Origin: Clostridiales bacterium GWF2_38_85
Lineage (GTDB): Bacteria; Bacillota; Clostridia; Oscillospirales; CAG-382
DNA length: 64,000 nt
Assembly (NCBI GenBank): GCA_001797275.1
Contig: MGOY01000031.1
Span: forward strand, 20,684 to 84,683
Direction of reading: 5' to 3'
Part shown: positions 25,313 through 35,478 of the stretch, in pieces
Layout: every line of letters starts with the position of its first letter
Position numbering within the stretch: position 1 is the stretch's first letter
Notes under the pieces: generated by a model
What the model was told of the DNA's origin: nothing
What the model saw: the letters and a program-made list of their open reading frames with translations, nothing else
Databases searched by the model: none
Made by a program: the position numbers and the translations under genes

Positions 25313-25666
25313 ATGGCAAGAATTAAAGCTGCTTTAAATACAAGAAAAAGAAGAAAAAAGGTACTCAAATTAGCAAAAGGTTACTGGGGCGCAAAATCAA
25401 AGCATTTCAAAATGGCTAAACAGGCTGTAATGAAGAGCGGGAATTATGCATTTGCCGGCAGAAAGCAGAAGAAACGCGAGTTCCGTGCATTATGGATTAC
25501 CCGTATATCTGCGCAGGCTAAGGTAAATGGCATCAATTATTCGAAATTTATGTATGGCTTGAAGAAAACAGGCATTATGTTAAACAGAAAAATGCTTGCT
25601 GAGCTTGCTGTAAGCGATAAAGAAGCTTTTGCAAAGCTTGTTGAAACAGCCAAGGCTGCTATATAA
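25313..25666 (+). CDS. rplT: 50S ribosomal protein L20
   Basis: 117 residues, the standard length, starting [16 protein letters not shown] with the conserved [19 protein letters not shown] segment. It is required for early 50S assembly and is the repressor that would act on the leader at 24352. It is last in the infC-rpmI-rplT operon; no clear terminator is seen before the rpsU promoter. Confidence 0.98.
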   Translation: MARIKAALNTRKRRKKVLKLAKGYWGAKSKHFKMAKQAVMKSGNYAFAGRKQKKREFRALWITRISAQAKVNGINYSKFMYGLKKTGIMLNRKMLAELAVSDKEAFAKLVETAKAAI

Positions 25667-25707
25667 GTTATAAAATTATCGAGAAAAACAAAGTTTAATA
25701 ATAATTA

Positions 25708-25736
25708 TTGACAAAATATCACGCATATGATATTAT
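25708..25736 (+). promoter_or_regulatory. Promoter of rpsU
   Basis: Perfect TTGACA at 25708-25713, 17-base spacer, TATTAT at 25731-25736. The 130-base leader contains a small CCGG...CCGG hairpin near 25819-25838 and ends in a GGGGAGGG ribosome site. Confidence 0.75.
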
Positions 25737-25870
25737 AAGATTATGATTATTTTAGATTTTTTTGAAGTAGATTTTCAAGGAAAGTTTCTGTCACATCCGA
25801 TTTAACAGCAACCTCGATCCGGTTTTATATTTCCGGCTCAAAAATCCTTATTTGTGGGGAGGGATAAACA

Positions 25871-26047
25871 ATGGCAGAGATAAAAGTTAAAGAAAACGAG
25901 TCGATAGACAGTGCATTACGTAGATTTAAGAGATCTTATTTGCGTTCAGGTATCCATTCCGAGCTTCGCAAGAGAATGCATTACGAAAAGCCCAGCGTTA
26001 AGCGCAAGAAGAAATCAGAGGCAGCTCGTAAACGTAAATTTAAATAA
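25871..26047 (+). CDS. rpsU: 30S ribosomal protein S21
   Basis: 58 residues, reading [20 protein letters not shown] and ending in a basic tail ([15 protein letters not shown]). The sequence and length are those of S21 in Firmicutes. It has its own promoter and terminator. The ribosome site GGGGAGGG precedes the ATG by seven bases. Confidence 0.96.
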   Translation: MAEIKVKENESIDSALRRFKRSYLRSGIHSELRKRMHYEKPSVKRKKKSEAARKRKFK

Positions 26048-26061
26048 TTTACTATTTAAAT

Positions 26062-26087
26062 AAAAGGCAAGCAAAAGCTTGCCTTTT
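26062..26087 (+). terminator. Terminator of rpsU
   Basis: AAAAGGCAAGC / GCTTGCCTTTT with an AAAA loop, ending in T residues. Confidence 0.85.
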
Positions 26088-26107
26088 ATGTAAGCATGTA
26101 ATCTAGT

Positions 26108-26136
26108 TTGATAATATATTAAAATGATAATACAAT
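26108..26136 (+). promoter_or_regulatory. Promoter of the sodium:solute symporter gene
   Basis: TTGATA at 26108-26113, 17-base spacer, TACAAT at 26131-26136. The leader has a strong GAGGGAGG at 26143-26150 followed only by the six-codon frame ATG-CGT...TGA (26151-26171). Confidence 0.5.
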
Positions 26137-26223
26137 AAAGAAGAGGGAGGATGCGTGGAGCTATAATTTGATCACATCAATATAATATTTTATTGACATC
26201 AGTATAGCGCTATGTTGGACTGA

Positions 26224-27744
26224 ATGGCACAGACAATTGCAATTATATCACTTATTGTTTTCTCATTAGGAATGGTTCTGATAGGTTTATACAGCCGCAA
26301 GAAAGCTGAGACACTGGACGGATTTTTACTTGGTGGAAGAAAAATGGGTCCCTGGATATCAGCGTTCGCTTATGGAACATCATATTTTTCTGCTGTTATT
26401 TTTATAGGGTATGCAGGTCAGTTCGGGTGGAGATTTGGTGTTTCTGCAATTTGGATAGGTATCGGCAATGCTCTTATCGGCGCATTACTTGCCTGGAAAA
26501 TACTCGCAAAACGCACAAGGAGCATGACTCGCAAGCTCGAGGCAAAAACCATGCCCGAATTTTTTGCAAGACGATATAATTCAACAGGCATGAAAATATA
26601 TGCAGCAGCAATAATATTTATATTTCTACTGCCGTATGCTGCGAGCGTCTATAAAGGATTGGGCTCATTGTTTTCAACAATCTTTACCGGTGCGCAGGAC
26701 TGGGTAGTTATGCTTATCGTTGCACTCCTGACCGCAGTTTATCTCGTCCTTGGAGGATATGTTGCAACCGCACTTAATGATCTGATTCAAGGATTGATTA
26801 TGATAGTCGGTATTATTGTTATGATCGCTATATTATTTGCTCAACCTGAAGTCGGTGGAGTAACAGGCTGGATTTCGAAACTCAGCGAGATAAACCCGGA
26901 TTTATCAAGCATATGGGGTGGGAATTTTAACACATTAAAATTCCTCGCAACTAATATAATACTGACCAGCTTCGGTGTTTGGGGTCTTCCTCAGATGATA
27001 CATAAATATTATACGGTAAAAGATAATTCCGCAATAAAAAAGGGCGCTGTTATATCAACTCTGTTTGCATTGATAACAGGCTGTGGTGCATATCTTGTCG
27101 GTTCTATGGGCAGACTTTTTGTTCAAGCTGCTGAAAATGGTAAACCGGATGTTGTAAATGGATTCGACGGTGTTGTTCCGGCTATGCTTTTCAAAGTATT
27201 TTCAGAAAACCTACTACTCAATGTATTATTAAGTATAATTCTACTTCTGCTTCTTTCGGCATCAATGTCAACACTTGCTGCTGTTGTCCTGACATCGAGT
27301 ACAGCTATATCAGTTGATGTTGTATCTGTTGTCAAGAAGAACCCTGACGAGAAGAAACAAATGTTATTGACAAGAGGATTATGCCTTCTCTTCGTCTTAT
27401 TGTCATATTTATTTGCTACTGCTAATATATCTTTTATTGTAAACCTGATGTCTTTCTCCTGGGGCGTTGTTGCGGGCAGCTTCATTGGTCCTATGCTCTG
27501 GGGACTGTACTGGAAGGGTACAACAAAAGCCGGTGCATGGGCAGGCGTGTTATCCGGTGCAACAATAGTTATCGGATTGATAGCAATAACTACAAGTATA
27601 AATGGATTTGACGTAGCAAAGAGCTTATCGCCGGAATTTGGGGTTACGGCTATGATTGTATCGATTATTATTGTTCCGATAGTGAGCTTATTAACAAAAA
27701 AGTTTTCTGAAGAACATATTCAATTTGTATTTAAATCAAACTAA
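26224..27744 (+). CDS. Sodium:solute symporter (SSS family)
   Basis: 506 residues with about 13 membrane helices. The family signature runs from GFLLGGRKMGPWISAFAYG and YFSAVIFIGYAGQFGW in the first helices to VYLVLGGYVATALNDLIQG in the middle. It resembles the PutP/SLC5-like proteins that carry proline or other organic solutes with sodium. The substrate is unknown. The ATG at 26224 has no good ribosome site and directly follows a mini-frame ATG-TTG-GAC-TGA. Its last codons and stop lie inside a palindromic repeat (copy F). Confidence 0.85.
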   Translation: MAQTIAIISLIVFSLGMVLIGLYSRKKAETLDGFLLGGRKMGPWISAFAYGTSYFSAVIFIGYAGQFGWRFGVSAIWIGIGNALIGALLAWKILAKRTRSMTRKLEAKTMPEFFARRYNSTGMKIYAAAIIFIFLLPYAASVYKGLGSLFSTIFTGAQDWVVMLIVALLTAVYLVLGGYVATALNDLIQGLIMIVGIIVMIAILFAQPEVGGVTGWISKLSEINPDLSSIWGGNFNTLKFLATNIILTSFGVWGLPQMIHKYYTVKDNSAIKKGAVISTLFALITGCGAYLVGSMGRLFVQAAENGKPDVVNGFDGVVPAMLFKVFSENLLLNVLLSIILLLLLSASMSTLAAVVLTSSTAISVDVVSVVKKNPDEKKQMLLTRGLCLLFVLLSYLFATANISFIVNLMSFSWGVVAGSFIGPMLWGLYWKGTTKAGAWAGVLSGATIVIGLIAITTSINGFDVAKSLSPEFGVTAMIVSIIIVPIVSLLTKKFSEEHIQFVFKSN

Positions 27745-27836
27745 CAAATGAATTATTATTTTATTAGTTTAAAAAAAGCCAAATAGTAAAAGCATTTTTC
27801 AAATTGCTAAGGAAATTCAATTATTAGTTTGATATA
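27735..27836. repeat. Palindromic repeat, copy F (overlaps a stop codon)
   Basis: About 100 bp. The arms ATCAAACTAACAAATGAATT and AATTCAATTATTAGTTTGAT pair almost fully. The left arm provides the last two codons and the stop of the symporter gene. The right arm ends in TTGATA, a possible -35 box for the next gene (TATAAA lies 16 bases on). Confidence 0.7.
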
Positions 27837-27899
27837 GCAAAGAATAATCATATAAATATAAACCAATAATAAAGAGGAAGTTTTATTTGGAGGGCTGTT

Positions 27900-28400
27900 A
27901 TGAGCAAACTAAAACTACCTCTTTTTTTGTTCGTATTGATATTTATATTTTCATCCTGTGAAAAACCGTTATATCATGATTTTATTGGAGAAAAAAATAG
28001 TTATAAAATAACTGTACCATATTCCTGGCATGAAATTGATGAGCTGAACGAAAATGCTGATCTTTGCCTCGGTGATTCAAAACAATCTCAGTTCTTAGTA
28101 ATTATATTGGATTATAAAGAAGATTTTGAAATGAATTTTTCCATTGAGGATTATTTTGCTCTCAGTCGTGATAGTATTCTCGCATCAAACAACGGGAGTT
28201 TATTAATCAGCGGAGATGAGGATGCATTAAATTTTATAATATCAGGAGTATCGGATGGAGTGAAGGTGTGTTTTTATGTAAGTATAAAAGAGGATATGAA
28301 TAACTTTTATCAGCTTGTCTTCTGGACGACTGAACGGCAGTTTTATGAAACCGAAATCGTTTTTCAAAATATTACTGACAGTTTTATAGAATTGGATTAA
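27900..28400 (+). CDS. Small lipoprotein, function unknown
   Basis: 166 residues. The signal peptide ends in FIFSSC (lipidated Cys20). The mature part starts KNSYKITVPYSW, a pattern seen in PsbP-like/PsbP-C lipoproteins of Firmicutes, with an acidic alternating-strand body. No enzymatic motif is visible. GGAGGG before the ATG is a strong ribosome site. It is a single gene between the symporter and the peptide importer. Confidence 0.75.
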   Translation: MSKLKLPLFLFVLIFIFSSCEKPLYHDFIGEKNSYKITVPYSWHEIDELNENADLCLGDSKQSQFLVIILDYKEDFEMNFSIEDYFALSRDSILASNNGSLLISGDEDALNFIISGVSDGVKVCFYVSIKEDMNNFYQLVFWTTERQFYETEIVFQNITDSFIELD

Positions 28401-28568
28401 ATATAATTTGTGAAATAAAAAATATAATTAGAAAATGATGATATGCGAAAAATCACACTGTGCTATCAAATGTTACAAAAATATATTATTTTTATAGCGT
28501 TTTATGACAGAAAATATGTTCGACCATTAAAAATATTTTTCCAATATTGTGATTTTTCTAATTTTAAC

Positions 28569-28597
28569 TTGACAAGCCGAGCTTTTTGTATTATGAT
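28569..28597 (+). promoter_or_regulatory. Promoter of the peptide importer operon
   Basis: Perfect TTGACA at 28569-28574, 17-base spacer, TATGAT at 28592-28597. The 174-base leader (28598-28771) contains a small hairpin (AGCAAAAGGATCTTTTATGCT) and a possible remnant of the repeat (AACTAACAAAT near 28669) but no convincing gene. Confidence 0.75.
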
Positions 28598-28771
28598 ATC
28601 AACAATAAAGGTGAAATTATGTTGGTGTTTTTGTGTAATTCTACTTAAAAAAATTGAATTTGAGTGGAACTAACAAATCATGTGCATACCAGCAAAAGGA
28701 TCTTTTATGCTGTTAAGCAATTCATCAATGGAGATTTCAATTGACTAAAAAAATTAGGAGGAGAATTTTGA

Positions 28772-30814
28772 ATGAAAAGAGTACTCGCTTTTATAATGGT
28801 AGTTCTTATGATGGTACTACCGTTAACAGGATGTAATCCCGGCGGAACAACTTCCGAGACATCCGGAGCAACTTCCGGAACAGAATCCAGAGATTACAAT
28901 CCTGAGTTTGATACTTTAGTTATCGCAACATCGACATTTGAAGGCAAATTCAACCCATTCTATGCAGAAAGTGCATATGATCAACAGGTATTAGATCAAA
29001 TATTTGTTTCACCCCAAAGAATCGACGCAAATAATGAGTTGATTGACTGGGCAGGCTCCATTACATATGCGGAAAAAGAAGTTGATGGAGCGACACATAT
29101 CGTTTATACCATTAAAGTAAAAGAAGGAATGAAATTTACTGATGGTGAAGTTGTAAACATAGATGACTTGCTTTATACATTTTATGTATATGCAGATCCC
29201 GGATACTCCGGACCGTCCAGCACATGGGCAACATCTACAAGTATTGTAGGATTGAAAGACTATTACTATGATGACCCTGATTATTCGACTACTATAGCCG
29301 GCTTTGTTACAGAAGCAGACGAAAAGTATACAATTGAGAATATATCGAAAGAAGATTATATTGCTTATCTCATAGCTACTGATCTTGACGGCTGGTGGAC
29401 AGGTGATCCTGCAGGAGAAGTTGATACAGATTATACTTGGTCGGATTATATAACTGACGAAGGTTTTGCTGATCAACTTGCTGCTATTGATGCAACAGAT
29501 GCTGATGCAATGCTTGCTTTACTTGCAGAAGTAGAGTATACAAACTATGGAGCATATTACGATCCTTATACTTATTACCTTAATAAGTTACAGGAAGACT
29601 ATATTACCGGAAACCTTGAGGATGGTGTTGATGTCGATACAATTTCCGGCATTGTAAGAGTTGACGATTATACATGTACTGTTGAATTCTATGATATCGA
29701 CATATATGGTGACCGTGCAATTAACGGTATTCTTGCTCCTTCTCACTACTATGGTGCGTTTGAAAAAGGCAAGGCAGACGATCAACTTCTTAAGAATCTG
29801 GAATCTCCGATAGGATCAGGTCCTTATAAATTTGTTAAATATGACGATAACATAGTAACTGCAGTAGCAAACAACGATTATTTTGAAGGTATGCCTTACA
29901 TACAGAACGTTAAGTGGCAGTATGTAACCGACAGCGACCTTATAATCGGTTTAAAGAACGGTACAATCGATATAGCTGTACCGAGCGCAAGTAAAGATGC
30001 AATAGATCAGCTTAATACTGCAGAACTTAAGTATTCACTTGTTGATAACAATGGATACGGATATCTTGCAATAAACGCTGATAATGTTGATAAAGATGTT
30101 CGTAAAGGCTTAATGCACCTCTTTAACAGACAACCTTCAGTTGAAGGTTATTATGGAACAGAGCTTGCTCAGGTTATTGAGCGTCCTATGACAACTACAC
30201 TTGCTGAGTATCCGGATGAAGCTACAGAGTATTACGGATATGATACAGATAAAGCTCTTGGTTACTTCGAAGATGCCGGATATGTACTGACAGACGGCAA
30301 GCTTATGAAAGATGGCGAGCAGCTTTCTGTTAATGTTTACATCGGCGGTGACGGCGAAGGTAATCATCCCGGTTATGCTATGCTTGTTCAGGCGCAAAAT
30401 GACCTTGACGCTCTTGGCGGCGAACTTATAATCAACGATGTACAGTTCTCAGTACTGCAGGCAGCTATGAACGGCGGTACAGCAGATATGTTTGTACTTG
30501 CTTGGGGTGCTTCCAATACTTGTGATAAGACAACTATCTATAAAACCGCTGGTGGTCAGAACCGTACTAATATATCCAATGCAACTTTGGATGCGAAACT
30601 TGAAGCAATAATTAAAACAGTTGATTTTGACGCAAGAAAGCAGCTTATTTCAGATATGCTGGATATAGTTATGGAAGAAGCAATTGAATTACCTCTTTAC
30701 CAGAGAAAGAATATGATTGCTTACAATCCGGAAGTTATTGATGAAAGCTCATGGCCGGAAACATCAACTTACTGGACATATGAGAATCAGCTCTGGAAGC
30801 TTAAACTTAACTGA
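28772..30814 (+). CDS. Peptide ABC transporter substrate-binding lipoprotein
   Basis: 680 residues, family 5 (OppA/DppA type). The signal peptide ends in the lipobox LPLTGC (Cys21), then a Ser/Thr/Gly linker. Conserved parts include KVKEGMKFTDGEVVNIDDLLYTF and SPIGSGPYKFVKYDDN. The protein is longer and more acidic than average because of an insert of about 100 residues after the first domain. AGGAGGAG precedes the ATG. A terminator and a repeat element separate it from the permease genes, so it can be expressed at a higher level. Confidence 0.9.
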   Translation: MKRVLAFIMVVLMMVLPLTGCNPGGTTSETSGATSGTESRDYNPEFDTLVIATSTFEGKFNPFYAESAYDQQVLDQIFVSPQRIDANNELIDWAGSITYAEKEVDGATHIVYTIKVKEGMKFTDGEVVNIDDLLYTFYVYADPGYSGPSSTWATSTSIVGLKDYYYDDPDYSTTIAGFVTEADEKYTIENISKEDYIAYLIATDLDGWWTGDPAGEVDTDYTWSDYITDEGFADQLAAIDATDADAMLALLAEVEYTNYGAYYDPYTYYLNKLQEDYITGNLEDGVDVDTISGIVRVDDYTCTVEFYDIDIYGDRAINGILAPSHYYGAFEKGKADDQLLKNLESPIGSGPYKFVKYDDNIVTAVANNDYFEGMPYIQNVKWQYVTDSDLIIGLKNGTIDIAVPSASKDAIDQLNTAELKYSLVDNNGYGYLAINADNVDKDVRKGLMHLFNRQPSVEGYYGTELAQVIERPMTTTLAEYPDEATEYYGYDTDKALGYFEDAGYVLTDGKLMKDGEQLSVNVYIGGDGEGNHPGYAMLVQAQNDLDALGGELIINDVQFSVLQAAMNGGTADMFVLAWGASNTCDKTTIYKTAGGQNRTNISNATLDAKLEAIIKTVDFDARKQLISDMLDIVMEEAIELPLYQRKNMIAYNPEVIDESSWPETSTYWTYENQLWKLKLN

Positions 30815-30857
30815 TAGTTAAGGCAATCTAATTTAATAATATACTCGCAAGGTGTGT

Positions 30858-30896
30858 AACCGTATCCCACCTCTTTGGGGCGGGGTACGGTTTTCA
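30858..30896 (+). terminator. Terminator between the binding protein and the permease genes
   Basis: AACCGTATCCC / GGGGTACGGTT forms an 11-bp stem (one wobble) followed by TTTTCATCT. A second hairpin ACTGCCG / CGGCAGT lies at 30994-31019. Together they would allow differential expression within the importer cluster. Confidence 0.75.
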
Positions 30897-31093
30897 TCTG
30901 TATTTAAATTCAATATATAATTATTTAACATAATAGACTTATGCAATATTTATTGCTATATTACAATACTAAAAATGAAATATAAGCTAAAAAACTGCCG
31001 TTATATTATTTTCGGCAGTACTTTGATTATACATATATGTTATCATACTAACATATTATCATGAATAAATATATCATTTAACAGATTATTATC

Positions 31094-31199
31094 TATATAA
31101 AATTCATAAATGAATTACACTAAAAATTCGATGAAAACTCTTTGGTTTTTGAGTTTTTATCGGATGATCAAATCAATATTCATTTGTTTGTTTAATATA
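31094..31199. repeat. Palindromic repeat, copy C (inside the importer cluster)
   Basis: 106 bp. Outer arms TATATAAAATTCATAAATGA and TCATTTGTTTGTTTAATATA, with an inner stem TTCGATGAAAACTC / GAGTTTTTATCGGA. It ends 22 bases before the first permease ATG, so it forms the leader of that gene. The rest of the 30815-31221 gap holds only the terminators. Confidence 0.8.
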
Positions 31200-31221
31200 G
31201 ATATAGAGGAGGAAACAACGA

Positions 31222-32196
31222 ATGAAGCAGTATATCATTCGTCGTGTGCTGATTAGTATTATTGTACTTTTTGGGGTTTCAATAATGCTTTATACGCTCA
31301 CCAGGCTTATGCCGTCGGATTTCGTCGATTTATCGACTTCCGGCAATATCAAAATAACCGAAGAGCAAAAAAATCACTTAAGAGAGCTTTACGGGCTTGA
31401 CAAAGGTATTATAGAAGGGTATTTTTCCTGGGTCAATGATGTATTTCATGGTGATTTAGGGACATCGCTTACTTATAAAAAGCCGGTAGTTGATATTATA
31501 AAACAATATGCTCCGATTACATTTATTGTAGCAGGCATTTCGCTGGTATTACAATTTATTGTTGCCGTACCACTTGGAATACTGGCAGCAAGAAAGCAAT
31601 ATTCAAAAACAGACTATACGATTGTTATAGCGACTTTTATAGGTATATCACTTCCAATATTCTTTTTTGCGGTGGTATTAAAATCAGTATTCAGCGATTG
31701 GTTGGACATTTTACCCGCTTCGGGTATGCTTACGGCAAGAAGAAATTACGACGGATTTACTTTTGCAAAATTATTAGATTATGCTAAACATTTAATACTG
31801 CCAATATCTTGCTTTGTAATTACCAGTGTTGGTGGATTACTCAGATATACAAGAACCAATATGCTTGAAGTACTAAATATGGACTATGTTCGTACAGCAA
31901 GGGCAAAAGGGGTATCCGAAAGTAAAGTAATAAACAAACACGCATTCCGAAACACATTAATTCCGATTGTTACAATGGTTGGCGGTATGCTTCCGGGATT
32001 ATTCAGTGGCGCTGCTATAACAGAGGGATTATTTGCATTAGAGGGGTTAGGCAATCTTGCATTAAAAGCATCATACAGTGCAGATATACCTTACTTAATG
32101 GGCTTTAATATGTTTCTGGCAGTTTTAACACTTGCAGGAACACTTCTATCAGATATATTATATGCAGTAGTAGACCCTCGAGTCAGGTATAGTTAG
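31222..32196 (+). CDS. Peptide ABC transporter permease (OppB/DppB type)
   Basis: 324 residues with six membrane helices, in the standard OppB form (MKQYIIRRVLISIIVLFGVS at the start and GDLGTSLTYKKPV before helix 2). The EAA loop YVRTARAKGVSESKVINKHAFRN contacts the ATPases. It forms one half of the channel with the next gene. GAGGAGG gives a strong ribosome site. Confidence 0.93.
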   Translation: MKQYIIRRVLISIIVLFGVSIMLYTLTRLMPSDFVDLSTSGNIKITEEQKNHLRELYGLDKGIIEGYFSWVNDVFHGDLGTSLTYKKPVVDIIKQYAPITFIVAGISLVLQFIVAVPLGILAARKQYSKTDYTIVIATFIGISLPIFFFAVVLKSVFSDWLDILPASGMLTARRNYDGFTFAKLLDYAKHLILPISCFVITSVGGLLRYTRTNMLEVLNMDYVRTARAKGVSESKVINKHAFRNTLIPIVTMVGGMLPGLFSGAAITEGLFALEGLGNLALKASYSADIPYLMGFNMFLAVLTLAGTLLSDILYAVVDPRVRYS

Positions 32197-32206
32197 GAGA
32201 GTCGGT

Positions 32207-33250
32207 ATGGATAAAGATCATAATTTAAAAAATGAAAATCAAACGAATGCCGACGAAGTTGAGTTAAATCAAGTAATCCTTTCACCGGGACAACTGGTTT
32301 TTAAAAGATTTTTAAGGAATAAGCTTGCTGTTATAGGTATTGCAGTTTTGCTCTTTATGATTATCTTCAGCTTTATTGGACCGTTTTTTACAACTTATCG
32401 TGAGACAACAATATTCTATTCTGTAGAAAGAATAGATGAACAAACCGGTGAAGAATTATTATATGAGATTCCCGGTACTGAATTATCAACTGTCAGCAAA
32501 CAATATAAAAATGCTCATGTCATTCAAAATGTAAAAACTCCCCCAAATTCATATCATATACTTGGAACAGATAATATGGGACGAGATATCTTAACAAGAC
32601 TTATGTATGGTGGTCGAGTATCGTTACTTATTGGTCTTTGTGTTGTTATTGTTGAATTGCTGATTGGTGTTACTCTTGGTGGTATCGCAGGCTATTATGG
32701 TGGTGTCGCCGATATGATTATTATGAGAATGGTTGAAATATTCTATGCGATACCATTTATACCACTCATGCTTATTATATCAGCTATTATGATTCAGTTT
32801 AATATTTCACCAGGCACAAAAATATATTATATAATGCTGATTATGGGTGTTATATATTGGGCGGGCGTGGCTCGTATGATTAGAGGCCAGATTTTGTCGC
32901 TTCGTGAAATGGAATATATGCAGGCAGCAGAAGCTACCGGCATCAGACCTATAAAACGTATATTTAAACATTTAATCCCAAATGTTATGCCGATAATTAT
33001 TGTTATGGCAACAATGGATCTTGGTGGTGTAATTCTTACAGAGTCAACTATGAGCTATTTGGGAGTCGGTGTACCTGCAACGCAGGCATCATGGGGTAAT
33101 ATGGTTAGTACGGTTCAAGGCATGACTAACCTATTTCATTATTGGTTTATGTGGATTCCGCCAGGAATGTGTATATTATTTACGGTTCTTGCATTTAACT
33201 TTGCCGGCGACGGATTGCGCGATGCATTCGACCCGAAGATGAAAAGGTAG
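32207..33250 (+). CDS. Peptide ABC transporter permease (OppC/DppC type)
   Basis: 347 residues. It has the N-terminal OppC helix (FKRFLRNKLAVIGIAVLLFMI), an extracellular loop, the GTDNMGRDILTRLMYGGRVSL motif region and the EAA loop YMQAAEATGIRPIKRIFKHLIPN. It begins 10 bases after the OppB-type gene. Confidence 0.93.
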   Translation: MDKDHNLKNENQTNADEVELNQVILSPGQLVFKRFLRNKLAVIGIAVLLFMIIFSFIGPFFTTYRETTIFYSVERIDEQTGEELLYEIPGTELSTVSKQYKNAHVIQNVKTPPNSYHILGTDNMGRDILTRLMYGGRVSLLIGLCVVIVELLIGVTLGGIAGYYGGVADMIIMRMVEIFYAIPFIPLMLIISAIMIQFNISPGTKIYYIMLIMGVIYWAGVARMIRGQILSLREMEYMQAAEATGIRPIKRIFKHLIPNVMPIIIVMATMDLGGVILTESTMSYLGVGVPATQASWGNMVSTVQGMTNLFHYWFMWIPPGMCILFTVLAFNFAGDGLRDAFDPKMKR

Positions 33251-33259
33251 GTGAGCAAA

Positions 33260-34411
33260 ATGGATGTAACAGAAAAGAAAACAAGGCTCGCTGAAATTAA
33301 GAAGTTTAATAATAAAAAATATAAAGAATATAAACTATTTGAAAAAAGAAAAAAAATACACCAGTTGGAATATTATTCAAAACTGCGTGATACAAATAAT
33401 CTCCTTGAAATTGAAAATTTAAAAACATACTTTTACACTGATGTTGGAACAGTAAAAGCAGTTGATGGCGTAACTTTTGATGTTCCAAAAGGAAAGACAA
33501 TAGGGATTGTTGGTGAATCCGGATGTGGCAAGAGTGTTACCAGTCTCTCAATTATGAGGCTTCTTCAAGGCCCGCAGGGACAGATAACCGGTGGACAAAT
33601 CAGATATAATCAAGAAAGTCGAAATCGTGTTATTGACTTAACAAAGGTTACAACAAAAGAAATGCAGTCTATCAGAGGGAATGAAATATCTATGATATTT
33701 CAGGAGCCTATGACTTCATTAAACCCTGTATTTACTATTGGGGATCAAATTGATGAGGTTATTAGTCTTCATAATCCTAAGCTTTCAAAATTAGAGGTAA
33801 AATACCGCTCTATCGATATGATGAAAACTGTTGGTATTGCTCGTGCAGACGGAATATATAAGAGTTATCCACATGAATTATCTGGTGGTATGCGTCAGAG
33901 AGTTGTTATTGCAATGGCTTTGGCATGTAATCCTCAGCTGATAATTGCTGATGAACCTACTACTGCTCTTGATGTTACCATACAAGCACAGATACTTGAT
34001 TTATTAAGAGCCTTAAAGGTTAAAATAAATGCTTCGATAATGCTGATTACACATGATCTTGGTGTTGTTGCTGAAATGGCTGATACTGTAGTTGTTATGT
34101 ATGCAGGTCGTGTAGTTGAGCAGGGAACAGCTTCAGATATCTTCCATAATCCGCTTCATCCTTATACAATAGGGTTGATGAATTCCAGACCAAACATTAA
34201 TGATGTTACCGGTAAGCTTTATTCAATCCCAGGTAATGTCCCCAATCCGATAAATCTTCCGAATTATTGTTATTTTAAGAATAGATGCGAGAAGTCGATT
34301 GATATGTGTAATGGCGAATATCCTCCGCTGCTTTCGGTTACAGATACTCATAAAGTATGTTGTTATTTATACTGTGATCAATGCAAAAAGGAGGAAGCTG
34401 TAAATGGATAA
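33260..34411 (+). CDS. Peptide ABC transporter ATPase (OppD/DppD type)
   Basis: About 383 residues. Walker A is GESGCGKS, the signature LSGGMRQR, Walker B LIIADEP. The C-terminal oligopeptide domain has cysteines ([14 protein letters not shown]), which in this family can hold an iron-sulfur cluster. An unusual Lys/Glu-rich helical stretch of about 40 residues precedes the usual start. The ATG at 33260 follows AGGTGAG; a GTG at 33251 directly after the previous stop is less likely. It overlaps the next gene by 8 bases. Confidence 0.92.
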   Translation: MDVTEKKTRLAEIKKFNNKKYKEYKLFEKRKKIHQLEYYSKLRDTNNLLEIENLKTYFYTDVGTVKAVDGVTFDVPKGKTIGIVGESGCGKSVTSLSIMRLLQGPQGQITGGQIRYNQESRNRVIDLTKVTTKEMQSIRGNEISMIFQEPMTSLNPVFTIGDQIDEVISLHNPKLSKLEVKYRSIDMMKTVGIARADGIYKSYPHELSGGMRQRVVIAMALACNPQLIIADEPTTALDVTIQAQILDLLRALKVKINASIMLITHDLGVVAEMADTVVVMYAGRVVEQGTASDIFHNPLHPYTIGLMNSRPNINDVTGKLYSIPGNVPNPINLPNYCYFKNRCEKSIDMCNGEYPPLLSVTDTHKVCCYLYCDQCKKEEAVNG

Positions 34412-35417
34412 TAATAACCTAATTGAAGTTTCCCACCTTAAAAAGTATTTCCCGATTAAATCAGGTCTACTGCAAAAGATTGTTGGTCATGTAAAAGCAG
34501 TTGATGATGTCAGCTTTACTATTAAAAAGGGTCAAACCTTCGGGCTTGTCGGAGAATCGGGATGCGGCAAGACAACTATCGGTCGTACAATCCTCCGCTT
34601 GATCGAACCGACAGCAGGAAGTGCTGTTATTGACGGTGTCGATATATTCCAGATACACTCTAAGGAACTACTCAGAAGAATGCGTCAGAAGATGCAATTG
34701 ATATTTCAGGATCCTTATTCATCATTGAATCCGAGAATTCCTATTGGTGAAATTATCGGCGAAGCTGTCAGAGAGCATAATCTGGTTTCAAAAGGTGAGT
34801 ACAGAGATTATGTTTTAAAAACAATGATTGAGTGTGGGCTCAGACCGTATTATATTGACCGTTATCCGCATGAATTCTCAGGTGGTCAACGTCAGAGAAT
34901 TTGTATTGCCCGTGCGTTGGCATTAAAACCTCAACTTATCGTTGCAGACGAGCCTGTGTCAGCTCTTGATGTGTCAATACAAGCTCAGATAATAAATCTT
35001 CTGAAGGATTTGCAGGATAGCAAGGGAATAACATTCCTTTTCATTTCACACGACTTATCGGTTGTTGAGTATATTTCTGATGTAGTCGGTGTAATGTATC
35101 TTGGTAATTTAGTTGAGTTGGCTCCGAAGAAAGAGCTGTTTAAACAACCCTTACATCCGTACACAAAGGCACTGCTCAGTGCAGTACCGGTACCGAATCC
35201 GGACATCAAGATGAACCGTATTATTCTTGAGGGCGATATACCGTCACCGGCAAACCCACCTAGCGGCTGCAAATTCCATACCAGATGCAAATACTGCATG
35301 GAGGTTTGCAAGAAGGTTGCGCCTCCGTTTAAAGAAATTGCTCCCGAGCATTTCGTTGCTTGTCACCTGTATGATGTAGACCTTGCTAGAACAGCTTCTG
35401 AACAGGGTTCAAAATAA
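34404..35417 (+). CDS. Peptide ABC transporter ATPase (OppF/DppF type)
   Basis: 337 residues. Walker [10 protein letters not shown], signature FSGGQRQR, Walker B LIVADEP, then the C-terminal [22 protein letters not shown] segment typical of OppF. It pairs with the OppD-type ATPase. Translation is coupled by the 8-base overlap, and a strong terminator follows. Confidence 0.93.
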   Translation: MDNNNLIEVSHLKKYFPIKSGLLQKIVGHVKAVDDVSFTIKKGQTFGLVGESGCGKTTIGRTILRLIEPTAGSAVIDGVDIFQIHSKELLRRMRQKMQLIFQDPYSSLNPRIPIGEIIGEAVREHNLVSKGEYRDYVLKTMIECGLRPYYIDRYPHEFSGGQRQRICIARALALKPQLIVADEPVSALDVSIQAQIINLLKDLQDSKGITFLFISHDLSVVEYISDVVGVMYLGNLVELAPKKELFKQPLHPYTKALLSAVPVPNPDIKMNRIILEGDIPSPANPPSGCKFHTRCKYCMEVCKKVAPPFKEIAPEHFVACHLYDVDLARTASEQGSK

Positions 35418-35435
35418 AACTGATTATACAAAATA

Positions 35436-35468
35436 ACAGCCTGAACAAAATGTTCAGGCTGTCTTGTT
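35436..35468. terminator. Terminator between convergent importer genes
   Basis: ACAGCCTGAACA / TGTTCAGGCTGT is a perfect 12-bp stem with an AAA loop, followed by CTTGTTTTTTAT on the plus strand. Confidence 0.85.
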
Positions 35469-35478
35469 TTTTATAGAA

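Noticed and set aside
28443..28673. 76-codon frame before the peptide importer
   Set aside because: It has no ribosome site, its product looks random, and a strong promoter for the importer lies inside it.
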